Assembly (NCBI RefSeq): GCF_916700565.1
Contig: NZ_CAKAKO010000001.1
Coordinates: 372,001-436,000 of the forward strand
Source of the DNA: Xenophilus sp. Marseille-Q4582
GTDB taxonomy: Bacteria; Pseudomonadota; Gammaproteobacteria; Burkholderiales; Burkholderiaceae_C
Reading direction: 5' to 3'
Length of the DNA: 64,000 nt
The notes below the pieces were generated by a model. That model ran no database searches. It had not been told where the DNA came from and worked only from the letters and a program-made list of their open reading frames with translations. Positions within the stretch are counted from its first letter, which is position 1; every line of letters starts with the position of its first letter. Positions 44,336-52,395 of this stretch are shown here, one piece after another. A program made the translations under genes and the position numbers.

Positions 44336-45037
44336 ATGCCCCGAGCCGCGAAGGCGATTGCCGCGGGAACTTCCCTGGAAGCCTGGGAGGTGGAGCGCGA
44401 CAGGCTGGAAGATCTGGCGCCGTTGCTGCTGGATGCCCAAGACCGGCTTCGGGTCGTTGCGGCCGCTGAACTTGAAAGCAGCACACCGCAAGCACGGCTG
44501 CGCTTCGGGGTGACGTACGGCATCTATGGCTTTGTTACCCAGGAACTGGTGGATTGGCTGAACACCTTCATTGCTGGGCGGTCGGCCATTGAGATCGGGG
44601 CAGGCCATGGACAACTGGCTGCCGCGCTGGGCATTCCTGCCACGGACAACCGGCAGCAGGAAGAGCCTGCGGTTCGGGCGCACTACGCGGCCTTGGGCCA
44701 GCCCACGGTTCGCTATGGAGACAACGTCGAGAAGCTCGATGCCATGGCAGCGATCGCCCAGCATCGGCCCGAGGTGGTGGTGGCGTCCTGGGTGACCCAT
44801 GTCTTCCGGGCCGAACGGCCTGAAGCGGCAGGCAGTGTCTCAGGCGTGGACGAAGAGGCGGTGATCCGCAACTGCGAAGCCTATGTGTTGATCGGCAACA
44901 CGCATGTGCATCGCCACAAGTCGATCTGGTCCCTGCCGCACGAACTGTTCACCCCGCCCTGGCTGTACTCGCGCGCTGTCAACGGCAGCCCGGACTTCAT
45001 CGCGGTCTGGAAACGCTCGGGCCTGTCAAGTCCCTGA
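44336..45037 (+). CDS. SAM-dependent methyltransferase-like protein
   Basis: 233 residues from ATG 44336 (MPRAAKAIAAGTS). The Rossmann motif I AIEIGAGHGQLAAALG lies near residue 85, followed by acidic turn segments (ATDNRQQE, DNVEKLDAM) and PEVVVASWVTHVFR. The N-terminal 75 residues are helical (LEDLAPLLLDAQDRLRVVAA). The motif is close to small-molecule or nucleic-acid methyltransferases; no NPPY/DPPY catalytic motif is seen, so it is not an obvious DNA methylase. It follows the HTH gene by 43 bases and may be co-regulated. Confidence 0.65.
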   Translation: MPRAAKAIAAGTSLEAWEVERDRLEDLAPLLLDAQDRLRVVAAAELESSTPQARLRFGVTYGIYGFVTQELVDWLNTFIAGRSAIEIGAGHGQLAAALGIPATDNRQQEEPAVRAHYAALGQPTVRYGDNVEKLDAMAAIAQHRPEVVVASWVTHVFRAERPEAAGSVSGVDEEAVIRNCEAYVLIGNTHVHRHKSIWSLPHELFTPPWLYSRAVNGSPDFIAVWKRSGLSSP

Positions 45038-45224
45038 TCAATGGTCGACCGTGGTCAGACGCCAGCGAGTTGTTCGGCGTTTCTGTGGATATCTTTGTGC
45101 ACAGCGAGGGGAGGGCGCGCTCAAGGCCCAGACGGGGCGCGGATTGGCGCAGAACTGCTGTTTGCGAAGGCAGTCGGGCGAAGGTCGTGCCACGGCCCCG
45201 CGCACGGGCGGATGAAAAGACCGC

Positions 45225-45476
45225 TCAGGCCCGGCGCCAGAAGCGCCAGCGGGATCTGCGTTCCGGCTCCGGCAGAACAGCGAGGGTGTGGTCAGCCGGG
45301 GCCAGCGTCACCAGAAGAGGCGGCTGGGCCAGGCAGCGGCGCCTGACTTCCTTCTCCAATTCGTGGGCACGGCCATAGGCCGGGCGGTGCCCTTGAACTG
45401 CTTCGCGTCGCATTTCCCGCGCCATTGCCAGCAAAGCTTCATCGCTGAGGGTGCTCAGCTCCTTCTCCCACTCCAT
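45225..45476 (-). CDS. Small hypothetical protein
   Basis: 83 residues from ATG 45476 (MEWEKELSTLSDEALLAMAREMRREA). Helical N-terminus; a C-terminal strand LLVTLAPADHTLAVLP and basic RRSRWRFWRRA end. No family recognised. It is downstream of the small gene at 45575-45784 in the same direction, 98 bases apart. Confidence 0.5.
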   Translation of the reverse strand: MEWEKELSTLSDEALLAMAREMRREAVQGHRPAYGRAHELEKEVRRRCLAQPPLLVTLAPADHTLAVLPEPERRSRWRFWRRA

Positions 45477-45574
45477 CGTGTCTCGGTACCTGCCTGTGAA
45501 TCCTGTTGTGAATGAGCGACCCTGGGATGCGCAGCAGGGGCGGCATCGGCCCCAAACAACCCTGCCCCTTCTTG

Positions 45575-45784
45575 TCAGGCGCGGTGATGCCCGGCAATGA
45601 CAGTGTCTGCCATCGGGCTGAGCCAGCATTCCACCGCCTCGGCAGGGGCAAGTTGCGACAGTTCCGGGTTGCGCATCAACTCGCGGGCCGTGTCTTCAAG
45701 TTGCTGCGGATCGACCGTGCGCCAATGCAGTTGCAGGTGATGGGCAACTGCGGCGATCCAGATGCTGGGCGGTAACGGGGCCAT
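45575..45784 (-). CDS. Small hypothetical protein, probably SOS-controlled before IS insertion
   Basis: 69 residues from ATG 45784 (MAPLPPSIWIAAVAHHL). A longer start at 45832 uses bases contributed by the IS and is an artefact. Helical, with WRTVDPQQLEDTARELMRNPELSQLAP. No family recognised. Its start lies 23 bp from the position of a CTG-N10-CAG LexA-type box, which is now split by an IS1595 element; the spacing is like that of imuA and its box. SOS control is inferred from this. Confidence 0.5.
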   Translation of the reverse strand: MAPLPPSIWIAAVAHHLQLHWRTVDPQQLEDTARELMRNPELSQLAPAEAVECWLSPMADTVIAGHHRA

Positions 45785-45807
45785 GGAGGCAATCGTAGCC
45801 TCAATGG

Positions 45808-45820
45808 CTGTATATTTCAA
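45808..45820. promoter_or_regulatory. Left fragment of a second split LexA-type box
   Basis: CTG followed by TATATTTCAA. With the CAG at 46917-46919 the original site reads CTGTATATTTCAACAG, a CTG-N10-CAG LexA-type palindrome. The 10-bp spacer is duplicated on both sides of the IS1595 element. Confidence 0.7.
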
Positions 45821-46906
45821 TGGGGTATCCAATTAGCTCCAATTCGAGCCAACTGCTGGATGTTCATACAGCCATCCTACTCCGAGTTGGCAACCACGGG
45901 TTGCCGACTGACGACATCGTTGTAAGTGAGCGGATCGGTGATGACGGCTTGCTGCAGCAGCCGGTAGAACAGCAGACCACGAGAGCCGGAGGTCCGCCGG
46001 TTGAAGCGGAAGACGAACTCGTCCAGGTAGGCGTCGAGATGGCCCGGCTGGACAGCGCCATGGTGGGTTCCGAGGATCCATCGCTTGACCAGCGATGCCA
46101 CGCGATGGACGCCGACCATGGAGACGTGAGCGGGAACGTCGGAGCCCAGCATGACGGTGCGCTGGTGGGTGTAGCCGCGCTGCGTCAACGAACGGTAAGC
46201 CGCCGAGCCGTCGGTCCTCACCACGGAGCCTGGTTCGATGTTCGCCTCGACGAATGGCACGACGCAGACGTCCGCGTCGCTGTCGACGCGCTGCAGCCGG
46301 ATGCGGCCGAACCCCTTGGGCTCATGCACCTCCACCGCTATGGCGTTGAGCACCTTGCTGGTGTGGTTCCTGCCCTTGGCCTTGGAGATGGGCGCTTCAC
46401 GGTCGGTGATCGCCAGGTAGGTTTCGTCGACCTCGACCAATCCGCCCAGCCGCTCCCGATCCAGGCGGACCATCGCCTTGCGGAACCGATGCAGCATCGT
46501 CCACGCTGTCTGATAGCCACCCAGCCCCAGCACCCGCTGTAGGCCAAGCGCGCTGACCCCCAGCTTCTGGTTGGTCACGTACCAGGCGCCAGCCAGCCAC
46601 ACCCGCAGTGGCGTGCGCGTCTTGTCGAAGATCGTGCCTGCGGTGACCGTACTCTGATGGCCACAGTCTTTGCACAGCAGCCGACCGCGACTGACGCGTG
46701 AAGGCGAGGATGCGACTGCGCAACGCGGGCAGACGAACCCCTGCGGCCAACGCAACGCCTCCAGGTAGGTGAGGCAGGCCTCCTCAGTCGGAAAGCGGGC
46801 GAGAAATTCGCTCCACGTGCGCGGATAGGGGTTGACTCCGCCGGAGTCGATTGCTGTATATTTATCCAGCACTTTTTGGGCATCCTGGAGCTAACAGGAT
46901 ACCCCA
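45821..46906 (-). mobile_element. IS1595-family insertion sequence, copy 2, inside a second LexA-type box
   Basis: 1,086 bp. Ends: TGGGGTATCCAATTAGCTCC on the left (45821-45840) and, reversed, TGGGGTATCCTGTTAGCTCC on the right. The flanking 10-bp direct repeat is TATATTTCAA (45811-45820 and 46907-46916). Subterminal palindromes CTG-GATGTTCATA-CAG (45856-45871) and CTG-TATATTTATC-CAG (46854-46869) lie 35 and 37 bases from the ends. Confidence 0.9.
45877..46872 (-). CDS. IS1595-family transposase (copy 2)
   Basis: 331 residues with the same domain order as copy 1: zinc ribbon CPRCAVA...CKDCG, TNQKLGVSALGLQRVLGLG, DDE core with VEVDETYLA and RTDGSAAYRSL, then VKRWILGTHHG...YLDEFVFRFNRR. It is clearly diverged from copy 1 (for example DREAPISKAKG versus DRIQPVARGRG), so the two arrived as different members of the subgroup. 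The start is a GTG at 46872; the first codons lie inside the subterminal palindrome at 46854-46869. Catalytic residues are intact. Confidence 0.9.
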   Translation of the reverse strand: MLDKYTAIDSGGVNPYPRTWSEFLARFPTEEACLTYLEALRWPQGFVCPRCAVASSPSRVSRGRLLCKDCGHQSTVTAGTIFDKTRTPLRVWLAGAWYVTNQKLGVSALGLQRVLGLGGYQTAWTMLHRFRKAMVRLDRERLGGLVEVDETYLAITDREAPISKAKGRNHTSKVLNAIAVEVHEPKGFGRIRLQRVDSDADVCVVPFVEANIEPGSVVRTDGSAAYRSLTQRGYTHQRTVMLGSDVPAHVSMVGVHRVASLVKRWILGTHHGAVQPGHLDAYLDEFVFRFNRRTSGSRGLLFYRLLQQAVITDPLTYNDVVSRQPVVANSE

Positions 46907-46919
46907 TATATTTCAACAG
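46907..46919. promoter_or_regulatory. Right fragment of the second split LexA-type box
   Basis: TATATTTCAA followed by CAG, the other half of the box interrupted by IS1595 copy 2. Confidence 0.7.
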
Positions 46920-47085
46920 TACTCTGTACCGATAGACTTTGCGCGCGACCGGTCTCGATTGCGCGTTGCGCTCGGCCGTCGTGACGCCTTCGACTTCGTC
47001 GTCGTGTGCGCGGGTCCAGGCTTGGCGGCAGCCGCCGCCGCTCACAGGGCTCCTGTTTTTCTTCTTCAAGAATGTGTATTCCCTG

Positions 47086-47601
47086 ATGGAATCCCTGCCA
47101 ACTGATGCCTTGGCTGGCAGCGTTGTGGCGCCGTCGGCGATCGACCAAGAAATCCTGCGCCTGCAACAGGAGCGCGACAAGCTGCTCGCGCGCAGGGAGG
47201 TTGTCCGGCACGAGATGCTTCAGAACCTGGCGGATGCCTTTGCGCGCAAGCTTCACGCGGCAGGCTTCACGGTGCGCGAAGGCATCCAGGCGCTACGGCC
47301 CTACGCGAACGTCAAGCTCAATGCGGGCGGGGTCGAATGTCCCGGGGGAGAAGGCGGCGGGCAAGCCCTTCAACGTGCACCCACCCGGGCGTCCGGAGGG
47401 GGAGCGGCCGCCCAGCCCCAGCCTTCGGCACAGCAGTCGATCGAGAGCTATGCCCAACAAGTGCTGGGCACGGAGTGGAAGGAGTGGCTAGACAAGCCGA
47501 ATCTGTTGCTGGGCGGTGAGCGACCCAATGGCTTGCTTGGAAGCCGGGTCGGCTTGGCCCGCGTCCGAGCGCTGCTGGAGGCTTTCGAGCAGGGCGCTTG
47601 A
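47086..47601 (+). CDS. MbcA/ParS/Xre antitoxin-tail (DUF2384)-like protein, paralogue
   Basis: 171 residues from ATG 47086 (MESLPTDALAGS). Helical coiled-coil start (IDQEILRLQQERDKLLARREVVRHEM) and NLADAFARKLHAAGFTVREGIQALRPY match the helix pair of the 43271 gene. A low-complexity Gly/Ala/Pro linker follows, and a C-terminal VLGTEWKEWLDKPNLLLGGERPNGLL with RVRALLEAFEQG matches DUF2384. No partner toxin is adjacent. A small hairpin plus TTTTT (ACAGG-GCT-CCTGT, near 47044-47061) lies just upstream of the start, as in other genes of this array. Confidence 0.6.
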   Translation: MESLPTDALAGSVVAPSAIDQEILRLQQERDKLLARREVVRHEMLQNLADAFARKLHAAGFTVREGIQALRPYANVKLNAGGVECPGGEGGGQALQRAPTRASGGGAAAQPQPSAQQSIESYAQQVLGTEWKEWLDKPNLLLGGERPNGLLGSRVGLARVRALLEAFEQGA

Positions 47602-47747
47602 GTGTGCGGACTTCGGCGAACGGCTGTTCTGCAGCAGCGAATGCAGTCGTTGAACCCGGTGCCGGGATGGTCACCAGCAAGACGCCCAGCTGTCATTGGG
47701 CTCTCCCAGCTGCCGCGCGCGGAAAGATGTGTGCTACAGGGTCCTTA

Positions 47748-48620
47748 GAGCTACTAACAAAACCATGTCATCATCGAGCGCTTGATTGGTGTTTGATGAG
47801 GCATGGGTCGAAACAGGAATAGAGAAATCAGCGCCGCGCTGTTCAAGAAGGTTGCCCCGCTGTTGCCGGTAGTCGTTGCCTCGGCCAAAGGCGGTCGCCC
47901 ACGAGTGAGCGACGAGATGGCCCTGAACGGCATTCTGTTCGTGCTGCGCACCGGCATTCCCTGGGAGGAGTTGCCCCAGGAACTGGGCTTCGGCAGTGGC
48001 ATGACCTGTTGGCGGCGTCTGCGTGATTGGCAGGCTGCGGGCGTGTGGCATCGCCTGCATCTGTTGTTGCTCGGTGAATTGCGCGGCGCCGGCAAACTGG
48101 ACTTCAGCCGTGCGAGCATGGACGCGGCCAGTGTGGCCAGCCCCCGGGGGGCCACTACACCGGCCCCAACCCCACGGACAGGGGCAAACTCGGAAGCAAG
48201 CGCCACATCATCACGGACCGCCAAGGCATCCCACTGATCTTCTGCGTCACGGGCGCCAACCGGCATGACTCGGTGGTTTTCGAGCAACTGGTCGACGCGT
48301 TGCCAGCGGTACGTGGCTGTCGCGGTCGGCCCAGGCGCTGGCCGCACAAACTGCATGCCGACAAGGGCTATGACTATGCTCGCTGCCGCTTTCACCTGCG
48401 CAAGCTGGGGATCACCGCGCGTATTGCCCGGCGCGGCATCGAACGCAACGACCGGCTCGGGCGTCATCGCTGGGTGGTCGAGCGCACGCACGCCTGGCTG
48501 GCCGCCTTCGGCAAGCTGCGTACTCGTTTCGAGCGCCGCATCGACATTCATGTCGCGTTGCTCTCGCTGGCCTGCTGCGTTATCTGCATTCGCCATCTCC
48601 CACCGTTTTGTTAGCCGCTC
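47748..48620 (+). mobile_element. IS5-family insertion sequence, left copy
   Basis: 873 bp. Inverted repeats GAGCTACTAACAAAAC (47748-47763) and the complement of GAGCGGCTAACAAAAC (48605-48620). The flanking TTA at 47745-47747 and 48621-48623 is a perfect 3-bp target duplication. It has the same length and the same translated sequence as the copy at 61408. Confidence 0.9.
47803..48614 (+). CDS. IS5-family transposase, two frames joined by -1 frameshift (left copy)
   Basis: The first frame (47803 to about 48150) has the N-terminal IS5 domain (VLRTGIPWEELPQELGFGSGMTCWRRL) and the first Asp in FSRASMDAASV. The second frame continues as GGHYTGPNPTDRGKLGSKRH, with DKGYDYARC (second Asp) and HRWVVERTHAWLAAFGKL (Glu) to 48614. 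The join is at the C5-G6 run (48141-48151), where slippage by -1 gives a continuous product. The same arrangement in both copies argues for programmed frameshifting. Confidence 0.88.
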
Positions 48621-48640
48621 TTAGTCGTTCCCACCCGGTC

Positions 48641-48679
48641 AATCGTTCCCAGCCGGGAACCGGGAAGCTGGGAACGATT
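48641..48679. repeat. Perfect 13-bp inverted repeat next to the IS
   Basis: AATCGTTCCCAGC and GCTGGGAACGATT flank a 13-base loop that itself contains a CCGG/GGAACCGG pattern. It begins 20 bases after the IS right end. No T-tract follows, so it is probably not a terminator. Confidence 0.6.
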
Positions 48680-49345
48680 TGTGATGGTGGTGACGATGGT
48701 GATGATCACCGCCTATTGTTATGGTCGTTCAAAGCAGTGATCCCCCCCAGGCGAAAGGGGTCCTTCCTGGCGATATTCCAATACGGGGGGCGCGAGTGCG
48801 GCATCTCGCCACCGTCGGGCCGCGAAACCGGGTTACCACTTGAAGTTACCGGTTACCACGCGCCGACGATGCAAATCTCGGCCACCGGTGCAACCGCAAA
48901 CCCCTGCAAACCTTGTTTTGGGTTCGCACGGTGGCGAAGCGTCGCGCTCGCGCCTCCCGTATAGGCCACGGTGAAGAAGGACCCCTTTTGCCTCGGGGAT
49001 GGCCGTTACGCGACCGGCAAAACGGTGATGGGCGCAAACGCGGCAACGGCGCAGGCTTGCGGTCATTTCAACGCCCGATGGCGTCCAAACGGTGAGCGTG
49101 GGGGAGCGCTGGAAATGGGGGGACTGCTTTGTCGTCGTCGCGCGGCGCAAAACGGCCGACGAGAGAAAGTCAGCACTGGCGCGGCCTTGACGCGGTTTCG
49201 CCACCGGAAACAGGCACATCGGCTGACGTGTCGGCGGCGAGATGCCGAGGGTGTGAGCCGCGTTCACACCCCTGAGCCAGCGCCAAAAGGGTATCCAGAA
49301 ACTGGACACCCCAGTGGCGAAATCAGCAGGTGGTCAGACGGGTTC
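48680..49345. other. Interval without a supported gene
   Basis: About 670 bases between the inverted repeat and the first defence-island gene. A minus-strand frame at 48833-49309 (158 codons, with CLFPVAKPRQGRASADF) is of a type often annotated as hypothetical near similar islands, but it has no known family and no good start. I see no other structure here. Confidence 0.35.
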
Positions 49346-49699
49346 CTATTCTTCGACGAGGCCGCAGTGAATCACGAAGCCCGTGAGGTAGGGCAGTCCG
49401 CGCGGGATTCCGTACTGCTTGCTGGTCTGACGGCCAATCGTCCAGCCCATCCACTTTTGCGTGGCGGCGATGATGGCCTGGGGCAGCGCGTGGCCGTCGT
49501 GGATGGCGTTATGGACGTCTTCCGCGAGGTGGCGTCCGTGGCGGCTGTCGAGGAAGGCCCGGGTGTTGTCGAAGTCTTCGCCCGTGGCGTCGGCAATGGC
49601 GGTCATGGCCAGCGGCCAGGCAGTGGCGGCGTACTCGCTCATCGCGCCCCAGAAGCCCCACGTTTCGTTGCAGGTGGCCGGGATGGTGGTGTTGCTCAT
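49346..49699 (-). CDS. Hypothetical island protein
   Basis: 117 residues from ATG 49699 (MSNTTIPATCNETWGFWGAM). Helical and soluble, with TGEDFDNTRAFLDSRHGRHLAEDVHNAI and WMGWTIGRQTSKQYGIPRGLPYLTGFVIHCG. The same sequence type occurs in island backbones of gamma- and betaproteobacteria, but no function is known. It is downstream of the DUF3489 gene on the same strand, 86 bases apart. Confidence 0.6.
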   Translation of the reverse strand: MSNTTIPATCNETWGFWGAMSEYAATAWPLAMTAIADATGEDFDNTRAFLDSRHGRHLAEDVHNAIHDGHALPQAIIAATQKWMGWTIGRQTSKQYGIPRGLPYLTGFVIHCGLVEE

Positions 49700-49785
49700 G
49701 GTGTTCTCCGTGATGGCGATGATTGAAGTAACGCGCTGACGGAGCCGGAAGCCAAGCTCTTTCTGGCCTCCGGCTCCATCCTTCT

Positions 49786-50340
49786 TCACGCCACGCGGTA
49801 GATGCGCTCGCCGCCGGGCTGCTTTTCGGACACCAGCGTCAGGCCCAGCTTCTTCTTGAAAGCCCCGGCGAACGCGCCGCGTACCGTGTGCGCCTGCCAT
49901 CCGGTGGCATCACAAATCTGCCGCACGGTCGCGCCTTCGGGCCTTTGCAGCATTCGCACCACCTCGGCCTGCTTGCTGTGCGCCCGCGTGCGCGGTTTGG
50001 TCCACGTCGATTCAGCGGCGGCAACGGCGGCTTCCAGTTCCGCGTCGTTTGGCGTGCCTTCGGCATTGGAGATGATCTGGTCGAGCTTGGCCTCGAATGG
50101 ACCGATGCGCTTCTTGCCGACGCCGGAGCGCGGGACGCCAAGCGCGTCGTAGCCTGCGGCAATGACCCTCCACCGCGTGCCAACCTGCCCGATGAACTCG
50201 CGTTTGGCGAGGCCCGCCAGCACCTTCTGGCGCGCGCCGCCGTGGATGTTGGACGGGAACCATTCGACGCGCCCATCGGCGTGGTCGAGGGCGTGGGAGA
50301 GGATGGCGTGCTGGGTCGGGGTCAATGAGGCTGCGGTCAT
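49786..50340 (-). CDS. DUF3489 protein
   Basis: 184 residues from ATG 50340 (MTAASLTPTQHAILSHAL). DUF3489 is seen at the C-terminus: KQAEVVRMLQRPEGATVRQICDATGWQAHTVRGAFAGAFKKKLGL, a winged-helix-like fold, ending SEKQPGGERIYRV. The N-terminal half resembles another winged helix (HADGRVEWFPSN, ARQKVLAGLAKREF). Likely DNA binding. It is divergent from the small HTH gene of the defence operon, with 161 bases of shared upstream region. Confidence 0.8.
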   Translation of the reverse strand: MTAASLTPTQHAILSHALDHADGRVEWFPSNIHGGARQKVLAGLAKREFIGQVGTRWRVIAAGYDALGVPRSGVGKKRIGPFEAKLDQIISNAEGTPNDAELEAAVAAAESTWTKPRTRAHSKQAEVVRMLQRPEGATVRQICDATGWQAHTVRGAFAGAFKKKLGLTLVSEKQPGGERIYRVA

Positions 50341-50501
50341 GGAGTGCTCCTTCAAGGATGGTGATGTGGAGCTCGATGAACGCGCTGTTTGACCCGAAAG
50401 CCAAGCGTTTCATGGTCGGCGCAGAGATTCCCTGTTAGATTGGAGTCTTTACGATTGGATGCGATTTTGTGCCATCCAATTGCCTGCCACTGGAGCATGC
50501 C

Positions 50502-50717
50502 GTGACCGAGCCTTGGGTATCCGTCGAACAGATCGCCGAACACTTGGGCGTCAAACGCGATTCCATCTACCGCTGGATCGACCGCAAGCACCTGCCCGCG
50601 CACCGCGTGGGACGCTTGTGGAAGTTCAAGGTGACTGAGGTGGACGATTGGGTGCGCGCCGGTGGCGCGGATGAAGAACAACGCAGCGATGGCCAGGCGC
50701 CATCGCGCAAAGCTTGA
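50502..50717 (+). CDS. Excisionase-family (HTH_17) DNA-binding protein
   Basis: 71 residues from GTG 50502, with GGAG at 50492-50495 as the ribosome site. The MerR-like HTH occupies residues 3-50: WVSVEQIAEHLGVKRDSIYRWIDRKHLPAHRVGRLWKFKVTEVDDWV. Such genes precede restriction or methyltransferase operons and may regulate them. It ends 13 bases before the mod-like gene and is the first gene of the defence operon. Confidence 0.8.
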   Translation: MTEPWVSVEQIAEHLGVKRDSIYRWIDRKHLPAHRVGRLWKFKVTEVDDWVRAGGADEEQRSDGQAPSRKA

Positions 50718-50730
50718 GGGGATGGGCTGA

Positions 50731-52392
50731 ATGCCAACATTGAACTGGATCGGCAAGGAAGCCGTCGTCAAACACCACAAGGATGTCCCGTTCCGCCTGC
50801 TGGAGCCGGTGCCTGATCTTTCCTGCGGTCCGGCCGATTCAGGCAACCTGATCGTGCAGGGCGATAACCTGCACGCGCTCAAGGCGCTGCTGCCCCGCTA
50901 TGCCGGTCAGGTCAAGTGCATCTACATTGACCCGCCCTACAACACCGGCAACGAGGGCTGGGTCTACAACGACAACGTCAACAGCCCGGAGATTCGCCGC
51001 TGGCTGGGCGAGGTAGTGGGCAAGGAAGGCGAAACGCTAGATCGCCACGACCGCTGGCTGTCGATGATGTACCCGCGCCTGGTGTTGCTGAAACAGTTTC
51101 TGGACGAGGATGGAGTCATCTTCGTTTCTATTGATGATGACGAGGTGCATCATCTTCGTTCCTTAATGGATGAGTTATTCGGAACGCGACGGCGATTGGC
51201 AACATTTGTCTGGCGAACTGACGGCAACTTCGACAATCAGGCAAAGATCAAGAACTGCCACGAGTATGTGCTCGCCTACGCAAACAACCCAGACCTCTTT
51301 CCGCATCCTCCTGTCGTTGATCCATCAATCGGCAAGGAAAGCAAACTGAATCGGTCGCAAATTCAAAACACGATTGTCAAAAATGGACCGAAGAATCCCG
51401 TAAGTTCAATTGAGCTTCCTATGGGGTTCCCAGCCAACATAAACACAGGGGTTATCCGAGCGCGCTCGGATCAATGGCCGCACTACGCGACAGATGTGAA
51501 CATCGTGGGTGGAAAACTGGCAAACCCGGTTACTGTGTCCAGCGGATGGTCCTCGAAATCGATTCTGCAAAGTTTCATCGACTCCAACTTTGAATCTGTG
51601 CTTGACTCGAAAGGGCAGCGCACACGCTTTGTTGTGACAGGAACAGGAGCGATTGAATCCGTTAAGGATCGTGAGCAGGCTAGCCACGTTATCACTGTCA
51701 TTGGCGGTGTTGGTAGTACACAGTCGCAGTCGACTGCGCTTGCAGAAATGGGGTTTTCTTTCCCGTTTCCAAAACCAGTCGATCTGGTTCGCTATCTGGT
51801 CTCGATGATTCAAGGTAACGATTTCATAGTGCTGGATTCATTTGGTGGAAGCGGCACGACCGCACATGCCGTCCTGAAGTTGAATGCCGAGGACGGTGGC
51901 AACCGCCGCTTCATCCTGGTGGAAATGGATGAAAAAATCGCCCAAAACGTTACCCGCGAGCGGGTCAAGCGGGTGGCCGAGGGCTATTCCAACGCCAAAA
52001 ACCAAGCCATCGAGGGCCTCGGCGGCGGCTTCCAGTTCTGCCGCCTGTCCGCCGAACCGTTGTTCGACGCCGATGGCCAAATCCGCGCCGATGTGAAATT
52101 CGCACAACTGGCCGAATTCGTCTGGTTTGCAGAAACCGGTACGGGCTTCACCGGCACCACCGATTCGCCGCTCCTTGGCATCCACGAGGGACGCGCCATT
52201 TATCTGCTCTACAACGGCATCCTCAAGGACAAGTCCGTGGGTGGCGGCAATGTGCTCACCGGCCCGGTGTTCGACGTGCTGCCGAAGTTCGCCGGCCCGA
52301 AAGTGATCTACGCCGCCGCCAATCGCATGGGAGGCCGCGCCGCACGCGAGGGCATCACCTTCAAGCAAACCCCTTACGCGCTGGAGGTGTAA
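50731..52392 (+). CDS. Type III-like (beta class) DNA methyltransferase, Mod
   Basis: 553 residues. DPPYNTGN (catalytic motif IV) lies near residue 68 and the SAM motif I LDSFGGSGTTAHAVLKLN near 368, the order of beta-class amino-methyltransferases. In type III systems Mod recognises the site and methylates adenine with Res as nuclease; the adjacent downstream gene fits. The stretch between motifs (about 51115-51850) is AT-richer and corresponds to the target recognition domain, suggesting exchange. ATG 50731 follows a GAGG 14 bases upstream. It ends four bases before the next gene. Confidence 0.88.
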   Translation: MPTLNWIGKEAVVKHHKDVPFRLLEPVPDLSCGPADSGNLIVQGDNLHALKALLPRYAGQVKCIYIDPPYNTGNEGWVYNDNVNSPEIRRWLGEVVGKEGETLDRHDRWLSMMYPRLVLLKQFLDEDGVIFVSIDDDEVHHLRSLMDELFGTRRRLATFVWRTDGNFDNQAKIKNCHEYVLAYANNPDLFPHPPVVDPSIGKESKLNRSQIQNTIVKNGPKNPVSSIELPMGFPANINTGVIRARSDQWPHYATDVNIVGGKLANPVTVSSGWSSKSILQSFIDSNFESVLDSKGQRTRFVVTGTGAIESVKDREQASHVITVIGGVGSTQSQSTALAEMGFSFPFPKPVDLVRYLVSMIQGNDFIVLDSFGGSGTTAHAVLKLNAEDGGNRRFILVEMDEKIAQNVTRERVKRVAEGYSNAKNQAIEGLGGGFQFCRLSAEPLFDADGQIRADVKFAQLAEFVWFAETGTGFTGTTDSPLLGIHEGRAIYLLYNGILKDKSVGGGNVLTGPVFDVLPKFAGPKVIYAAANRMGGRAAREGITFKQTPYALEV

Positions 52393-52395
52393 GCC

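Noticed and set aside
45785-45832. Extended N-terminus of the 69-residue gene
   Set aside because: The extra codons begin within the IS1595 end, so they did not exist before insertion.
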